Source: Chryseobacterium defluvii (GTDB lineage Bacteria; Bacteroidota; Bacteroidia; Flavobacteriales; Weeksellaceae). From it: DNA of 64,000 bases. This document shows positions 1 through 9,228 of this stretch, one piece after another. The stretch spans positions 682,001 to 746,000 of the forward strand of contig NZ_RBXB01000001.1 in assembly GCF_003634775.1 (NCBI RefSeq), given 5' to 3'. Both the position numbers and the translations under genes were made by a program. Positions within the stretch are counted from its first letter, which is position 1, and the number at the start of each line of letters is the position of its first letter. The notes under the pieces are model-generated. The model was given only the letters and a program-made list of their open reading frames with translations, did not search any database and was not told where the DNA came from.

Positions 1-1318
1 TCGGGATTTACTGATGAAGAGAAAAGCATCTACAGATATTGATTTTGTTACTGAACAGAACGGAATAGAGCTGGCTCAAAGCGTTGCACAGGAAATTGAC
101 CCGAAACTGAAAGTTTCTGTTTTCAAAACTTATGGAACGGCAATGATTAAATATAAAGACCTTGAACTTGAATTTGTAGGAGCAAGAAAAGAGAGCTATT
201 CCGAGAACAGCAGAAAACCGGAAGTAGAAGGTGGAACGCTGGAAGATGATCAGAAAAGGAGAGACTTCACCATCAATGCCATGGCAATATCTCTGAATAA
301 AGATAATTTTGGCGAGCTGATCGATCCATTCAACGGAATCGAAGATCTGGAAAACGGGATTTTAAGAACCCCGTTGGAGCCGGCTCAAACGTATTCTGAT
401 GATCCGTTGAGAATGATGCGTGCCATTCGTTTTGCCTCTACTTTACAGTTCAAAATAGAAGACAACTCATTATCTGCTATTCAACAGGAAGCAGAAAGGA
501 TTAAAATTGTTTCCATGGAAAGGATTATGGTGGAATTCAATAAGATCATGCTTTCTGAAAAACCTTCCCTTGGTTTGAGATTAATGGAAGAAACCGGACT
601 TTTAAAGCTGATCATTCCGGAACTGATAGAATTGAAAGGAGTGGAAGAAGTGGAAGGACAAACCCATAAAGACAACTTTTATCACACGCTGGAGGTAGTT
701 GATAATATTTCTGTGAATACAGACAGTCTTTGGTTACGTTGGGCCGCATTGCTTCATGACATAGGAAAAGCTCCGACTAAAAAATTTGTGGAAGGAACGG
801 GATGGACATTCCACGGACACGAGTTTTTGGGCTCAAAAATGACAAAAACCCTTTTCCAGAGATTGAAGTTACCATTAGGAAATGATATGAAGTATGTCCA
901 GAAAATGGTAAAATTATCATCACGTCCTATTGCTCTGATCACAGATGATGCTTCCGATTCGGCACTTCGGAGATTATTATTTGATGCAGGGGAAGATTTG
1001 GAAGACCTGTTTACCTTATGTAAAGCCGATATTACAACTAAAAACCCTAAAAAACAGGAAAAGTTTATCAAGAACTTTGAATATGTAGCGGTAAAAATAA
1101 AAGAAGTGGAAGAAAAAGATCAGGTAAGAAACTTCCAGCCGCCTATTTCAGGAGAAGAGATTATGGAAATGTTTGATCTGAAACCGGGAAGGGAAATCGG
1201 TATTTTAAAAGAAAAAGTGAAGGAAGCCATCCTGGAAGGTGACATTCCTAATGACAAAGAAGAAGCAAGAAGCTTTGTGATTGCTGAAGCTGAAAAGCTT
1301 GGACTTCAAATAAAATAA
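1..1318 (+). CDS. cca: CCA tRNA nucleotidyltransferase (5' partial)
   Basis: The enzyme adds or repairs the 3' CCA end of tRNAs in the cytoplasm. The reading frame is open from base 2, so the start lies upstream of the window; the first visible codons read RDLLMKRKASTDIDFV, the end of the class II nucleotidyltransferase fingerprint with the DxD metal ligands. An RRDFTINAMA motif follows, then the tRNA-binding region with DDPLRMMRAIRFA. An HD-type phosphohydrolase domain (LLHDIGK, then HGHEFLGS) lies in the C-terminal half, as in bacterial CCA enzymes with an HD domain. 438 residues are visible. The two tRNA-Phe genes at 55.6-56.0 kb do not encode CCA, so such an enzyme is needed. The identification is firm; only the N-terminus is missing. 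Confidence 0.95.
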   Translation, partial: RDLLMKRKASTDIDFVTEQNGIELAQSVAQEIDPKLKVSVFKTYGTAMIKYKDLELEFVGARKESYSENSRKPEVEGGTLEDDQKRRDFTINAMAISLNKDNFGELIDPFNGIEDLENGILRTPLEPAQTYSDDPLRMMRAIRFASTLQFKIEDNSLSAIQQEAERIKIVSMERIMVEFNKIMLSEKPSLGLRLMEETGLLKLIIPELIELKGVEEVEGQTHKDNFYHTLEVVDNISVNTDSLWLRWAALLHDIGKAPTKKFVEGTGWTFHGHEFLGSKMTKTLFQRLKLPLGNDMKYVQKMVKLSSRPIALITDDASDSALRRLLFDAGEDLEDLFTLCKADITTKNPKKQEKFIKNFEYVAVKIKEVEEKDQVRNFQPPISGEEIMEMFDLKPGREIGILKEKVKEAILEGDIPNDKEEARSFVIAEAEKLGLQIK

Positions 1319-1319
1319 T

Positions 1320-1350
1320 AAAAAGCAGACAGAAAATGTCTGCTTTTTTT
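1320..1350 (+). terminator. Rho-independent terminator of cca
   Basis: The arms AAAAGCAGAC and GTCTGCTTTT form a perfect stem around a short loop and run into a T tract directly after the cca stop codon. Confidence 0.9.
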
Positions 1351-1368
1351 TGAATACCTTAATAAAAA

Positions 1369-1395
1369 TCGGGCGGCTTCGTAGAAGCCGCCCGA
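1369..1395 (-). terminator. Terminator of the B12 uptake operon
   Basis: CGGGCGGCTTC and GAAGCCGCCCG are perfect 11-bp arms around a 3-nt loop. Read on the minus strand the stem is followed by ATTTTTATT, so it ends the operon at 1444-4315. A run of A on its other side may also let it work in the plus direction behind cca. Confidence 0.85.
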
Positions 1396-1443
1396 AAAAA
1401 ACACAAATGATGAAAAAAAATATTACGCCAAAGGCGCATTGTA

Positions 1444-2478
1444 TTAGTTTGCATAGAATCCGTTAGAACCTTTACCTGCTGTAAAAGTGCTGATAACAGA
1501 TCCTGAAGTATTATAAACAGTGATCTTACTGTCTTGAGTAAACCCGTTTGCGTCAGAAGTATAAATTCTTCCATTCACCACGTTGAACCCGTATAATGTA
1601 GAGAAAGAATTATCCGTAACAGTAAACAATGGGGTAGTAGGAGCTGCTGTAGCATTCATATCCATTACATATACCTTGTTTCCTGAAGTGAAGTAAAACT
1701 TATTCGTATCAATTTCAAGATTCGTAGCATTGGCAATTCCTGTTAATGTTGTTGTTTTCACAATAGAACCGGTGCTTGAAATCTGGTAAATGTAAGAATC
1801 TGCAGTACCTTTTGCAATTACATATACATTATTGTTATTGGAAATGGTTTTGTTGATATTCCCGTTAGGTAAAGTAATTACAGACTGGATTTCATTGTTT
1901 GAAGTATTGATATAAGTAATCTTATTTCCAAAACCATAAGAAGCATTCTGAACGAAAATATTTCCTCCTGCCTGCACAATTCTCTCAACAGAATCCGTAA
2001 AAGTAATCTTCTTTACAAAAGATAGATTAGCTGCATTGTAAATACTTACGTACTTATCTCCGCCGTATTTATCGTTCGTTACATACAGGGCATTATTAGC
2101 AACTGCCATATAACGGGGCTGGTTGATCTGTTCTGTGATTTCTCCTGTACTTTTGAATGTATATCGGTTGACTACCTTTACTTTATTAGAGTTGTTTAAA
2201 ACCAGATATGCTTGATTTCCATTGAACGCGATGGTTTGTAAAACATCTCCGAGATTAGATCCGTTATTAGCTGCAAAAATATTATCCTGTTTAAGGCTTA
2301 AATCTCCCGTTACAAAAGTTACGTCTGCATTAGGAGTTCCGAAATTACCTTCGTTGGTAATTAAAATCCCGTTTTCGTAAGAAGTCGTAGGGATCATAAC
2401 TTCATCATCATTACTACAAGAAACGTTGAAAAGTAGTGCAAATGCAAAAAGAAGTTGTAAAATTCTGGTCACTTTCAT
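1444..2478 (-). CDS. BtuG-like beta-propeller surface lipoprotein (DUF5074/YncE-like)
   Basis: A 344-residue predicted lipoprotein. The signal peptide ends in a lipobox (FNVSC, Cys at about residue 21) followed by SNDDE, the kind of acidic stretch seen on surface-exported Bacteroidota lipoproteins. The rest is built of repeated short beta units (for example NQAYLVLNNSNKVKVVNRYTF, here broken by other blades) typical of YncE/DUF5074 seven-bladed propellers. It starts 10 bp after the TonB receptor and shares its cobalamin riboswitch. In Bacteroides the propeller lipoprotein BtuG caps BtuB and captures B12 with very high affinity. The same role is inferred here from fold and context, not shown by sequence identity. 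Confidence 0.75.
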   Translation of the reverse strand: MKVTRILQLLFAFALLFNVSCSNDDEVMIPTTSYENGILITNEGNFGTPNADVTFVTGDLSLKQDNIFAANNGSNLGDVLQTIAFNGNQAYLVLNNSNKVKVVNRYTFKSTGEITEQINQPRYMAVANNALYVTNDKYGGDKYVSIYNAANLSFVKKITFTDSVERIVQAGGNIFVQNASYGFGNKITYINTSNNEIQSVITLPNGNINKTISNNNNVYVIAKGTADSYIYQISSTGSIVKTTTLTGIANATNLEIDTNKFYFTSGNKVYVMDMNATAAPTTPLFTVTDNSFSTLYGFNVVNGRIYTSDANGFTQDSKITVYNTSGSVISTFTAGKGSNGFYAN

Positions 2479-2488
2479 ATAATTGATA

Positions 2489-4315
2489 TTAAAAATTTAT
2501 TTCTCCGTATATACTGTAGTTCCTTTTCGGAAGAGGATAATAAGCCACTGCTTTATAAATTGTATTGGTAGCGTTATTTACTCTGAAACCTAAAGTATAC
2601 TTCTTTGAAAGCGTAGCTGAAATCCCTGTATTTAAAACAAAATAAGGATCCAAAGCATCCGCTCTTTTCTCGTCTGTTGTTGTGTATGTCAGCCCATTAA
2701 ACATACCCTGAACATACAGTTTCAGGAAATCATATTGGTAATCAAAACTTCCGAAAACTTTATGTAATGGTACATACATCATCTGTTTTTGAGTCTCTTT
2801 ATTGATAGACCTGGCATACGTATATCCGGCATTAAGTTTAAAGCGATGCTTATTGATTTGCTTATAATAGGTTAATTGAGATTCCAGACCGTAAGACTCC
2901 ACCTTATTGGTGTTAAAAGCCGCCCAATATCCATATTGTGTAGGAAGCCAGCTGATATAATCTGAAATATCCATATAATACGGACTCAATGAAAGCTTAA
3001 AATTTCCAAATAGAAACTCGTGTGTCATATCCCCCTGAATAGAAGTCTCCGGTTTCAGGTTAGCATTACCTCCCGGTTCCCAGTACAAATCGTTGAACGT
3101 TGGAAACCTGAAATTTCTTGACATATTGAAAGCTACATGATACCATCGTAAAGGATTCCATTTTCCGGAAAAAGAATATAGAATAGGAGAGTCAAAATCC
3201 TCAACAAAATCTTTTTTGATCCCGGCTTCAAAGCGTAAATTATTACTAACGAAATACCTCAGTAATCCCGCTAAAGAACCCACATTTCTACTGATATTAC
3301 CGATTCCGGAACCATAACCTTCCCCTTTATTTACCTGGAATTCGGAAATAACATTCAGATTGAGTTTAGGAGTGAAGAAATAGTTGAAATCATTTTTGAA
3401 AATATAATTCTTTCCCGTAGCTCCACTGGTTTTCGGACCTGAAATATCTCCAAAATACTGGAAATTTTCTTCCGTAAAAGCCGCTTTCAGGCTGTTGGAA
3501 AATGTACTTTTCTGAATATCCCATGAAATCAGGCTTCTGGTACTCTGGGTTTCATATTTTGTCTTATTCCCGTTCTCCACAAAAATAGGATAGTGTTGTG
3601 AAGAATCGAAAAACTGGCTTTGCCATGAAACAGTTTGCCTGTCTGCAATTTTATAGGAAGCCCCAACATTGAAAGTCGTATTGTAATACCTTCCGTTTCT
3701 GTTGATATACTCTTCTTCCTCAACTTCATAATCATTCTGACTAATGAAATAATTTCCTGAAACCTTAAAGCTGAATTTATCATTACTGTAAGATGCTTTC
3801 GCAAAATTATTATAAGTTTCGAAAGAAGAAAATTCAGAATATAAAGAAGCATGAGCCCCCTTATTAAAGTTTAACTCATTATTCAAATGAATGCTTCCTC
3901 CGATAGCACCGCTTCCGTAAATAATACTTCCACCACCTGCTTTTACTTCAAGCTGATCATATCCGAAAACCGGAATATTATTAATATCTCCCTGACCTAA
4001 AAATTGGGAATTAATATTGATACCGTTCCATACAAAAGCTGTATGACTGGCTCCTGTACCTCTGAATGAAGGCGAAGAAACCATTCCACGTCCATTTTCC
4101 TTAATATAAAGGGAAGTCTGGAAACGTAAAACGTCAGATAAATTAGCGGAATTTTTTTGAATGTCTGCCGGAGAAAGAGTACGTATCGGATGAAAAAGCT
4201 TCACCCTCTTCATCTGATTATCAAAAACAGTAACAGTGTCAATCGTTTTCTCTTGTCCAAAAAGAAAACAACCATAAGACGATAAAAGTAATACTAAAGA
4301 CCTTTTTATATCCAT
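2489..4315 (-). CDS. btuB: TonB-dependent receptor, BtuB-like (cobalamin/corrinoid uptake)
   Basis: A 608-residue outer-membrane receptor with a signal peptide (LLLSSYGCFLFGQ), a plug domain (residues about 40-150, with SPSFRGTGASHTAFVWNGI-type plug sequence) and a 22-strand barrel ending in aromatic-rich NYSIYGEINF. It is short for a TonB receptor and lacks an N-terminal carboxypeptidase-like domain, as in BtuB. It is the first gene behind a cobalamin riboswitch and is followed at 10 bp by a BtuG-like lipoprotein. TonB-driven import of B12 is a strong inference from the riboswitch; the substrate could be another corrinoid. Confidence 0.85.
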   Translation of the reverse strand: MDIKRSLVLLLSSYGCFLFGQEKTIDTVTVFDNQMKRVKLFHPIRTLSPADIQKNSANLSDVLRFQTSLYIKENGRGMVSSPSFRGTGASHTAFVWNGININSQFLGQGDINNIPVFGYDQLEVKAGGGSIIYGSGAIGGSIHLNNELNFNKGAHASLYSEFSSFETYNNFAKASYSNDKFSFKVSGNYFISQNDYEVEEEEYINRNGRYYNTTFNVGASYKIADRQTVSWQSQFFDSSQHYPIFVENGNKTKYETQSTRSLISWDIQKSTFSNSLKAAFTEENFQYFGDISGPKTSGATGKNYIFKNDFNYFFTPKLNLNVISEFQVNKGEGYGSGIGNISRNVGSLAGLLRYFVSNNLRFEAGIKKDFVEDFDSPILYSFSGKWNPLRWYHVAFNMSRNFRFPTFNDLYWEPGGNANLKPETSIQGDMTHEFLFGNFKLSLSPYYMDISDYISWLPTQYGYWAAFNTNKVESYGLESQLTYYKQINKHRFKLNAGYTYARSINKETQKQMMYVPLHKVFGSFDYQYDFLKLYVQGMFNGLTYTTTDEKRADALDPYFVLNTGISATLSKKYTLGFRVNNATNTIYKAVAYYPLPKRNYSIYGEINF

Positions 4316-4359
4316 ATTATTTTACTTTTCCTCCGAAAGCAATATATTTTTGTGTTATA

Positions 4360-4507
4360 ACTCTGGCAGGTCTCCTGACTTTCGCTTTCTGCGCCTTCCC
4401 GTTTTCACAGTGGCCCGTTGCAGAAATCCTTATGCGATTTACAGTTGCGGGGACAGTTTGGGATTTTCACCCAATTCCCTTTTCATTCCAATACCTTGGA
4501 AACCAAA
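4360..4507 (-). promoter_or_regulatory. Cobalamin (adenosylcobalamin-type) riboswitch
   Basis: Read on the minus strand the leader holds the conserved blocks in order: GTGAAAATCCCAAACTG, CCCCGCAACTGTAA, GCCACTGTGAAAAC, GGGAAGGCGC, and the B12 box AGTCAGGAGACCTGCC (4365-4380). This is the classical cobalamin riboswitch layout. It lies 45 bp upstream of the TonB receptor start, and a GGAGG tract (4330-4334, minus) sits between them. Cobalamin binding is expected to shut off the operon. Confidence 0.95.
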
Positions 4508-4514
4508 ATTTTTG

Positions 4515-4542
4515 CAAAGATAGATGATTTTTATGTAAACAG
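4515..4542 (-). promoter_or_regulatory. Promoter of the B12 operon
   Basis: A -7 element TATCTTTG (4515-4522) with a -33-like CTG (4540-4542) 17 bp upstream fits the Bacteroidota TTG-N17-TAnnTTTG pattern with one mismatch. The predicted start site falls at the 5' edge of the riboswitch. Confidence 0.6.
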
Positions 4543-4624
4543 AAAAGTAAAATCGTGAAATCGTAAAATGTGGGGGTGCTTCTGAAGTTTTAAACCGATA
4601 TTCTTTCTGTCATTTACCTATTGA

Positions 4625-5107
4625 CTATAAAAATGTAGCATCAAATGAAAACGGAAGCAGGTCCTTTATAGACTTAACCTTGATCACTTCTTCATTCATG
4701 CTTGAAAAATAAAGATCAATATTTTCGTTTTGCTTGGTCTCAAACTCCAGTAAACTTTGTCTGCAGGCTCCGCAAGGCGGAATAGGAGGGTTTTTCTCAG
4801 AAAATTCCTTAGGCCCGCCGACCACAAATATCTTTTTTATTTTTTCCTTCGGGAAATTAGCCGCTACCCAGAACAAAGTTGTTCTTTCCGCACAAAGACC
4901 GGAAGGAAACGCCGCATTCTCCTGATTATTGCCGGAATAGATGTCTCCGTTTTCCAACAGCACGGCACAGCCCACCAAAAACTGAGAGTAAGGAGCATAA
5001 GCATTCTCACGCGCCAGTTTTGCTCTTTCGAATAATGTTCTTTCTATATTGCTCAGCTCGCTGCTATTTTTAAAATATTCGTAACCGATCTGTATGTCTT
5101 TTTTCAT
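4625..5107 (-). CDS. cdd: Cytidine deaminase
   Basis: A 160-residue cytosolic pyrimidine-salvage enzyme that hydrolytically deaminates cytidine and deoxycytidine. The zinc site is complete: CAE at residues 72-74 (zinc Cys and proton-shuttle Glu) and PCGAC at 111-115 (two zinc Cys). YAPYSQFLVGCA and GNNQENAAFPSGLCAER match the tetrameric short-form family, and the length is normal for a homotetramer. It is transcribed toward the B12 riboswitch, not under its control. Confidence 0.95.
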   Translation of the reverse strand: MKKDIQIGYEYFKNSSELSNIERTLFERAKLARENAYAPYSQFLVGCAVLLENGDIYSGNNQENAAFPSGLCAERTTLFWVAANFPKEKIKKIFVVGGPKEFSEKNPPIPPCGACRQSLLEFETKQNENIDLYFSSMNEEVIKVKSIKDLLPFSFDATFL

Positions 5108-5209
5108 ATATTGTGAAACTAAAAAAGGGGGATAAAATTAGCTCTTTTTCATCAGGTGGGCAAATAGTTTTTATTCTTCTTTTTCAACTGAAATTCAAAA
5201 AGTTCAAAC

Positions 5210-6262
5210 ATGTTATATACTCCTATACAATTCAGAAATGTAGAGCTCCAAAATAGATGGGTAATGTCACCGATGTGTATGTATTCCTGCGAAAATGGTG
5301 TTGCTAATGATTTCCATTTTGTCCATTACGGAAGCCGTGCACAAGGTGGAACAGGATTAATCATGGTAGAAGCGACGGGAGTGGAGCCCCGTGGAAGAAT
5401 TACCAATCATTGCATGGGAATCTGGAATGATGAGCAAGCCCGTGAACTACAAAAAATTGTCAACTTTATTCATAAAAACTCCGCAAGTAAGATAGGAATT
5501 CAATTGACTCACGCAGGAAGAAAAGGTTCTACATGGAATAATATTCAGATTCCGGTAGAAGAAGGCTGGGAAACCATTGCGCCAAGCCCTATTCCTTATC
5601 ATCCTACTGAAAGAATTCCTCATGTACTTTCTGTTGAAGAGATCAGAAATTTGGTTCTGAATTTTAAAGATGCGGCCAGAAGAGCCGTTGATGCAGGTTT
5701 TGATATTATTGAAATTCACGGGGCCCACGGATATCTGATCCATCAGTTTCTATCTCCGCTGTCCAATATCAGAACAGATGAATATGGCGGAAGCTTTGAG
5801 AACAGGATTCGTTTTTTACTGGAAATTGTTGATGCAGTGAATGAAGAACTGAATGAGAATACAGCTCTTTTTGTAAGAATTTCCGGGACAGAATATGCAG
5901 AAAATGGCTGGAATGTTGAAGATAGTGTGAAATTGGCAAAAGAATTAAACAATCATCACGTTGACTTGGTAGATGTTTCCAGCGGCGGGAATATTCATGG
6001 AGCTAAAATTCCGGTTTTTGAAGGATATCAGGTTCCGTTTTCCTCTCAGGTAAAAAACCGGGCAGAAGTAAATACGGGAACCGTAGGTTTGATCACCACG
6101 GTGGAACAGGCAGAAGAAATTTTACAAAAAGGTGATGCTGATCTTATCTTCATCGCCAGAGAGATATTGAGAAATCCTTATATAGCCGTTCAGGGATCAT
6201 TTGAAATGAAAGAAGAATGCTTTTTCCCGCATCAGTACCTGAGAGCGAAAATTTCTTCTTAA
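5210..6262 (+). CDS. NADH:flavin oxidoreductase, YqjM/NamA-type old yellow enzyme
   Basis: A 350-residue FMN-dependent ene-reductase. N-terminal VMSPMCMYS carries the conserved Cys (C23) that tunes FMN in the YqjM subclass. HGAHGYLIHQFLSP followed by DEYGGSFENR is the FMN and substrate barrel signature, and the C-terminal ADLIFIAREILRNPY binds the FMN phosphate. It would reduce activated C=C bonds of enones with NADPH; the physiological substrate is unknown. Two small membrane protein genes follow closely and may be co-transcribed. Confidence 0.9.
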   Translation: MLYTPIQFRNVELQNRWVMSPMCMYSCENGVANDFHFVHYGSRAQGGTGLIMVEATGVEPRGRITNHCMGIWNDEQARELQKIVNFIHKNSASKIGIQLTHAGRKGSTWNNIQIPVEEGWETIAPSPIPYHPTERIPHVLSVEEIRNLVLNFKDAARRAVDAGFDIIEIHGAHGYLIHQFLSPLSNIRTDEYGGSFENRIRFLLEIVDAVNEELNENTALFVRISGTEYAENGWNVEDSVKLAKELNNHHVDLVDVSSGGNIHGAKIPVFEGYQVPFSSQVKNRAEVNTGTVGLITTVEQAEEILQKGDADLIFIAREILRNPYIAVQGSFEMKEECFFPHQYLRAKISS

Positions 6263-6292
6263 TTTTATAGAATATTTGAAAAATAAATATCC

Positions 6293-6586
6293 ATGAAAAT
6301 TGAAGACTTCATGCTTCCTTGTCCAAGCAAAAAATTCCTGGGAATCGAATGCTTCGGATGTGGTACCCAGAGAGCCATCGTATTGGTTTTTGAAGGGAAA
6401 TTCTCTGAAGCTTTTCATATGTTTCCGGCGGTGTACACCTTACTCCTTTTTTTGATGATGATAGGTGTAAGTTTTATCGATAAAAAAAGGAATTATGGAA
6501 ATATTATTGTTTTTTTAGCCATTATTAACTCAATTATAATGGTATTTTCCTATTTTTATAAACACTTTTATTTACAGACACATTAA
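6293..6586 (+). CDS. DUF2752 small membrane protein
   Basis: 97 residues with the DUF2752 signature LPCPSKKFLGIECFGCGTQR, a CxxxxxxGxxCxGCGTQRA pattern, followed by two hydrophobic segments (about 41-60 and 69-88). The function of the family is unknown; the paired Cys suggest metal or redox chemistry at the membrane. It lies 30 bp after the ene-reductase and 16 bp before a CCC-motif membrane protein, a pairing I associate with flavobacteria. Confidence 0.8.
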   Translation: MKIEDFMLPCPSKKFLGIECFGCGTQRAIVLVFEGKFSEAFHMFPAVYTLLLFLMMIGVSFIDKKRNYGNIIVFLAIINSIIMVFSYFYKHFYLQTH

Positions 6587-6602
6587 ATTAAAATTATAAA
6601 CT

Positions 6603-6923
6603 ATGAATCAAAAATTACCAAACGCAACAACAGTATTAATTTTGGGAATTGTTGCTATTTTAGGAAGCTGCTGCTGTAACGGGATTATTGGGGTAATCTG
6701 CGGATTGATCGGGATGAATCTTTACAACAAAGATAATGCGTTATATCTGGCTAATCCGGGGCAGTATACGGATTATAATAACCTTAAGACAGGACGTATT
6801 TTATGTATTATAGGTCTTGTGATAGGAGTATTGAGCTTAATCTGGTTTATCTACGTAATTTCAACAGGAGGTTGGGATGCTTACATGGAACAGATGGAAC
6901 AGATCAAAAATATGGGGAAATAA
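6603..6923 (+). CDS. CCC-motif membrane protein (DUF4190-like)
   Basis: 106 residues with two hydrophobic hairpin segments. The first holds a GSCCCNGIIGVICG tract, the CCC motif that gives the family its name, and the second runs GRILCIIGLVIGVLSLIWF. Between them lie YLANPGQYTDYNNLKTGR-like residues typical of the family. Function is unknown. It is the last gene before a bidirectional terminator. Confidence 0.75.
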   Translation: MNQKLPNATTVLILGIVAILGSCCCNGIIGVICGLIGMNLYNKDNALYLANPGQYTDYNNLKTGRILCIIGLVIGVLSLIWFIYVISTGGWDAYMEQMEQIKNMGK

Positions 6924-6937
6924 TTCTTCCATGATAA

Positions 6938-6968
6938 TAAAAAAAGACCGCAATCTGCGGTCTTTTTT
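6938..6968. terminator. Bidirectional terminator
   Basis: AAAAAAGACCGC and GCGGTCTTTTTT are perfect arms around AATCT, with A and T tracts on both sides. It lies between convergent genes and can end both. Confidence 0.9.
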
Positions 6969-6988
6969 TATTATATAGGTCGTTCTGT

Positions 6989-8797
6989 TTACTTAACAAT
7001 GAACTTCAATGTAGACTGATCCAGCTTTAAAAGATAAACGCCCTGTTCTAAATTCTTGATCTTAATTGAATTTCTACTATTCTTAAAAGGATGATCAATA
7101 GTCTGTAACACTTTTCCTTGTAAATTATAGATTTCAGCCTTTTTTACATTTTCCGTATTCCCTTTTATAAAGATCTCCTGATTAGAGATTGGATTCGGAG
7201 AAATTTGTAAACTTTCCGTTTCCTTTACATTCGTTTCTGAAGACGTTACAAAAGTTGTATTGCTTTGTTTTGCTGCTGTTGAATAACAAGTCCAGCTTAA
7301 ATTATCAATCGCAACTCTGTTTCCGGATACAGTATTTACCAAACTTACCACTACATTTCCTGAAACATTGATATTGTTGATCGTAGTCGTTGCAGAAGTT
7401 GCGCTGTATGGAATTGTTCCTACCGTTGTACCATTTACCTGAACATTAAACGTTCCGTTACTTCCTGTAAACTTCAATTGAGTAGTTACCGTTAAAGAAC
7501 CGATACCATTATTTAAAGTATTAGATTGTAAAGAACCGTCTCTTACAGTAATCGCTTTAGCAGAAATCGTCTGATCTGTTCTTGCATCAGTCGCAGTCCA
7601 GGTTACCCCTCCATTCGTCCATGTTCTTGTTAAATAACTTGAAGAACTTGCTGTAGGAATCGTTTCAAACGTTTCATTCACACAATTCGTAGGCGGAGTT
7701 ACGGTTCCTGAAGTAGTTCCTGAAACGGTTGAGCTGTTTGAAGAAGAATTTCCGGCCGCATCTTTTGCAACAATATAGAAATTATATGTTGTAGAAGCAC
7801 TTAATCCTGTAATAGTAGTAGAAGTGGAGCTTACGGTAGTTTTTAAGCTTCCGTTCATGTACACTGCGTATGAAGTAACTCCCACATTATCCGTAGATGC
7901 ATTCCATGCAAGGGAAATGCTGCTTGAAGTAGTTCCTGAAACATTCAGCCCTGTAACAGAAGTTGGAGCCTGAGTATCCGATGAAGGTTGTTGAGAACCC
8001 CAAATAAGATCAACATAGTTAGGATTATCAATAAAAGGATTTCTGTTCCCCTGGAAAGTATATGAAGCATTATTTCTGTTAATTTCAGCTTGTGAAACAG
8101 GATCTTGATTATGCCATGCCAATAAAACATTCAATTCCCAAGTTTGTAACCCCGGGAAAGTGGAACTTCCCAACATATTTCCTGAAGTGAACGTAGAAAG
8201 TTTACTTTGATAGCGGGTTACAAAATAAAAGATCATACGTGCAACATCTCCTTTAAAAACATCAATAGGTTCGAAAACAGTTCCCGAATATCCTGAAGAC
8301 ACAGAATTTCCAAGTTTTGAACCGTTCTGGGATGTGAAAGTAGCAGTTCCCACTTTTCCGAAAGGATAGTTGGATCTCATACCGTTGACCTTACCATCCG
8401 TTGCTCTGATAAAATGAATATCAGAAACCATAGGTGCAGCCTGATTGAATAAACTTTGCGGTACAATATGCTCGCGGTTATAGCAGTTACCTTCCACCGA
8501 ATATGTTCCGCACTGATTGGTTACAGGAGTATATTTATAGGGGTCTGTTCCCGATGGATTTTCAGAATAGATATCCAAAATAGACCCGTCGTTCTCATAA
8601 TTTTTATCAATATCGGTTGTTTTATACCCGGTCCAGAGACCACTGTAACCCTTATCCTGATGACCATTGGTAATAATGTTGCTCAAAGCACTTTTAAGGG
8701 CTGCACCGGACAATCCGCTGGCAGAATTGTAATACCCTGCAGGTGCCTGGGCATAAGCCAAGCCGCCTACTAGAAGGGAGAGAATAAATTTTTTCAT
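6989..8797 (-). CDS. Secreted endonuclease I with FN3 domain and T9SS sorting domain
   Basis: A 602-residue exported nuclease. The signal peptide ends in AYAQ. Endonuclease I family sequence (about 20-270) includes CYNREHIVPQSLF, the conserved catalytic His and metal-binding region, and DIHFIRATDGKVNGMRSNYPFG. A fibronectin type III domain follows at about 275-365, then a beta-rich domain (about 370-505). The C-terminal 75 residues (ISPNPISNQ to LKFIVK) are a type A T9SS sorting domain, so it should cross the outer membrane and be released or attached. The likely role is nucleic-acid degradation for nutrition. Confidence 0.9.
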   Translation of the reverse strand: MKKFILSLLVGGLAYAQAPAGYYNSASGLSGAALKSALSNIITNGHQDKGYSGLWTGYKTTDIDKNYENDGSILDIYSENPSGTDPYKYTPVTNQCGTYSVEGNCYNREHIVPQSLFNQAAPMVSDIHFIRATDGKVNGMRSNYPFGKVGTATFTSQNGSKLGNSVSSGYSGTVFEPIDVFKGDVARMIFYFVTRYQSKLSTFTSGNMLGSSTFPGLQTWELNVLLAWHNQDPVSQAEINRNNASYTFQGNRNPFIDNPNYVDLIWGSQQPSSDTQAPTSVTGLNVSGTTSSSISLAWNASTDNVGVTSYAVYMNGSLKTTVSSTSTTITGLSASTTYNFYIVAKDAAGNSSSNSSTVSGTTSGTVTPPTNCVNETFETIPTASSSSYLTRTWTNGGVTWTATDARTDQTISAKAITVRDGSLQSNTLNNGIGSLTVTTQLKFTGSNGTFNVQVNGTTVGTIPYSATSATTTINNINVSGNVVVSLVNTVSGNRVAIDNLSWTCYSTAAKQSNTTFVTSSETNVKETESLQISPNPISNQEIFIKGNTENVKKAEIYNLQGKVLQTIDHPFKNSRNSIKIKNLEQGVYLLKLDQSTLKFIVK

Positions 8798-9171
8798 TAG
8801 AATATAATTTTTCAGTAAGAATACTACATTTTTATGAATGAAAAATTACGACACTGTTAATTTTGAAATGTTATGCATTGAGCTTTAAATTGAGCCTTTA
8901 AGATGTCCCCCAGTTTTTAAGGTTATGAAGAATCTGTTCAGAATTATAACTTTTATTTTTCTCTTTGAATATCCAAAGTTTATCCTACTGAAACCTTTAG
9001 AATAGGCGTAGTCAAAACATTATAATATATAATTTGGATCCCGGGGAAATAACTAACGGAACCGTATTACTAAAGATATAAATCTGAGCATCAATAGAAT
9101 CGGGCTTTAGCCCGCTTTATATAAGCAAAAATGAATGAAAGGCTTTAGCCAAAACTTATATTTAATGAACA
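8798..9171. other. Intergenic stretch without a gene
   Basis: No coding potential is visible on either strand. The only structured element is the GGCTTTAGCC-type repeat at 9100-9155; the rest is A/T-rich sequence upstream of the endonuclease gene. Confidence 0.6.
9100..9155. repeat. Interspersed CGGGCTTTAGCCCG repeat, copy 1
   Basis: Holds CGGGCTTTAGCCCGCTT and, about 20 bp on, AAAGGCTTTAGCC. The same two-part unit recurs at 31729-31776. The first half is a small hairpin with loop TTTA. Confidence 0.7.
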
Positions 9172-9203
9172 AAAAAAGCCAACACAAAAATGTATTGACT
9201 TTT
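9172..9203 (-). terminator. Terminator of the DUF4136 gene
   Basis: On the minus strand AAAAGTCAATA pairs with TGTTGGCTTTT (two G-U pairs) and is followed by T residues, 26 bp after the stop codon of the lipoprotein gene. Confidence 0.6.
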
Positions 9204-9228
9204 CATATATCTGATTATTCAGTTTTAA

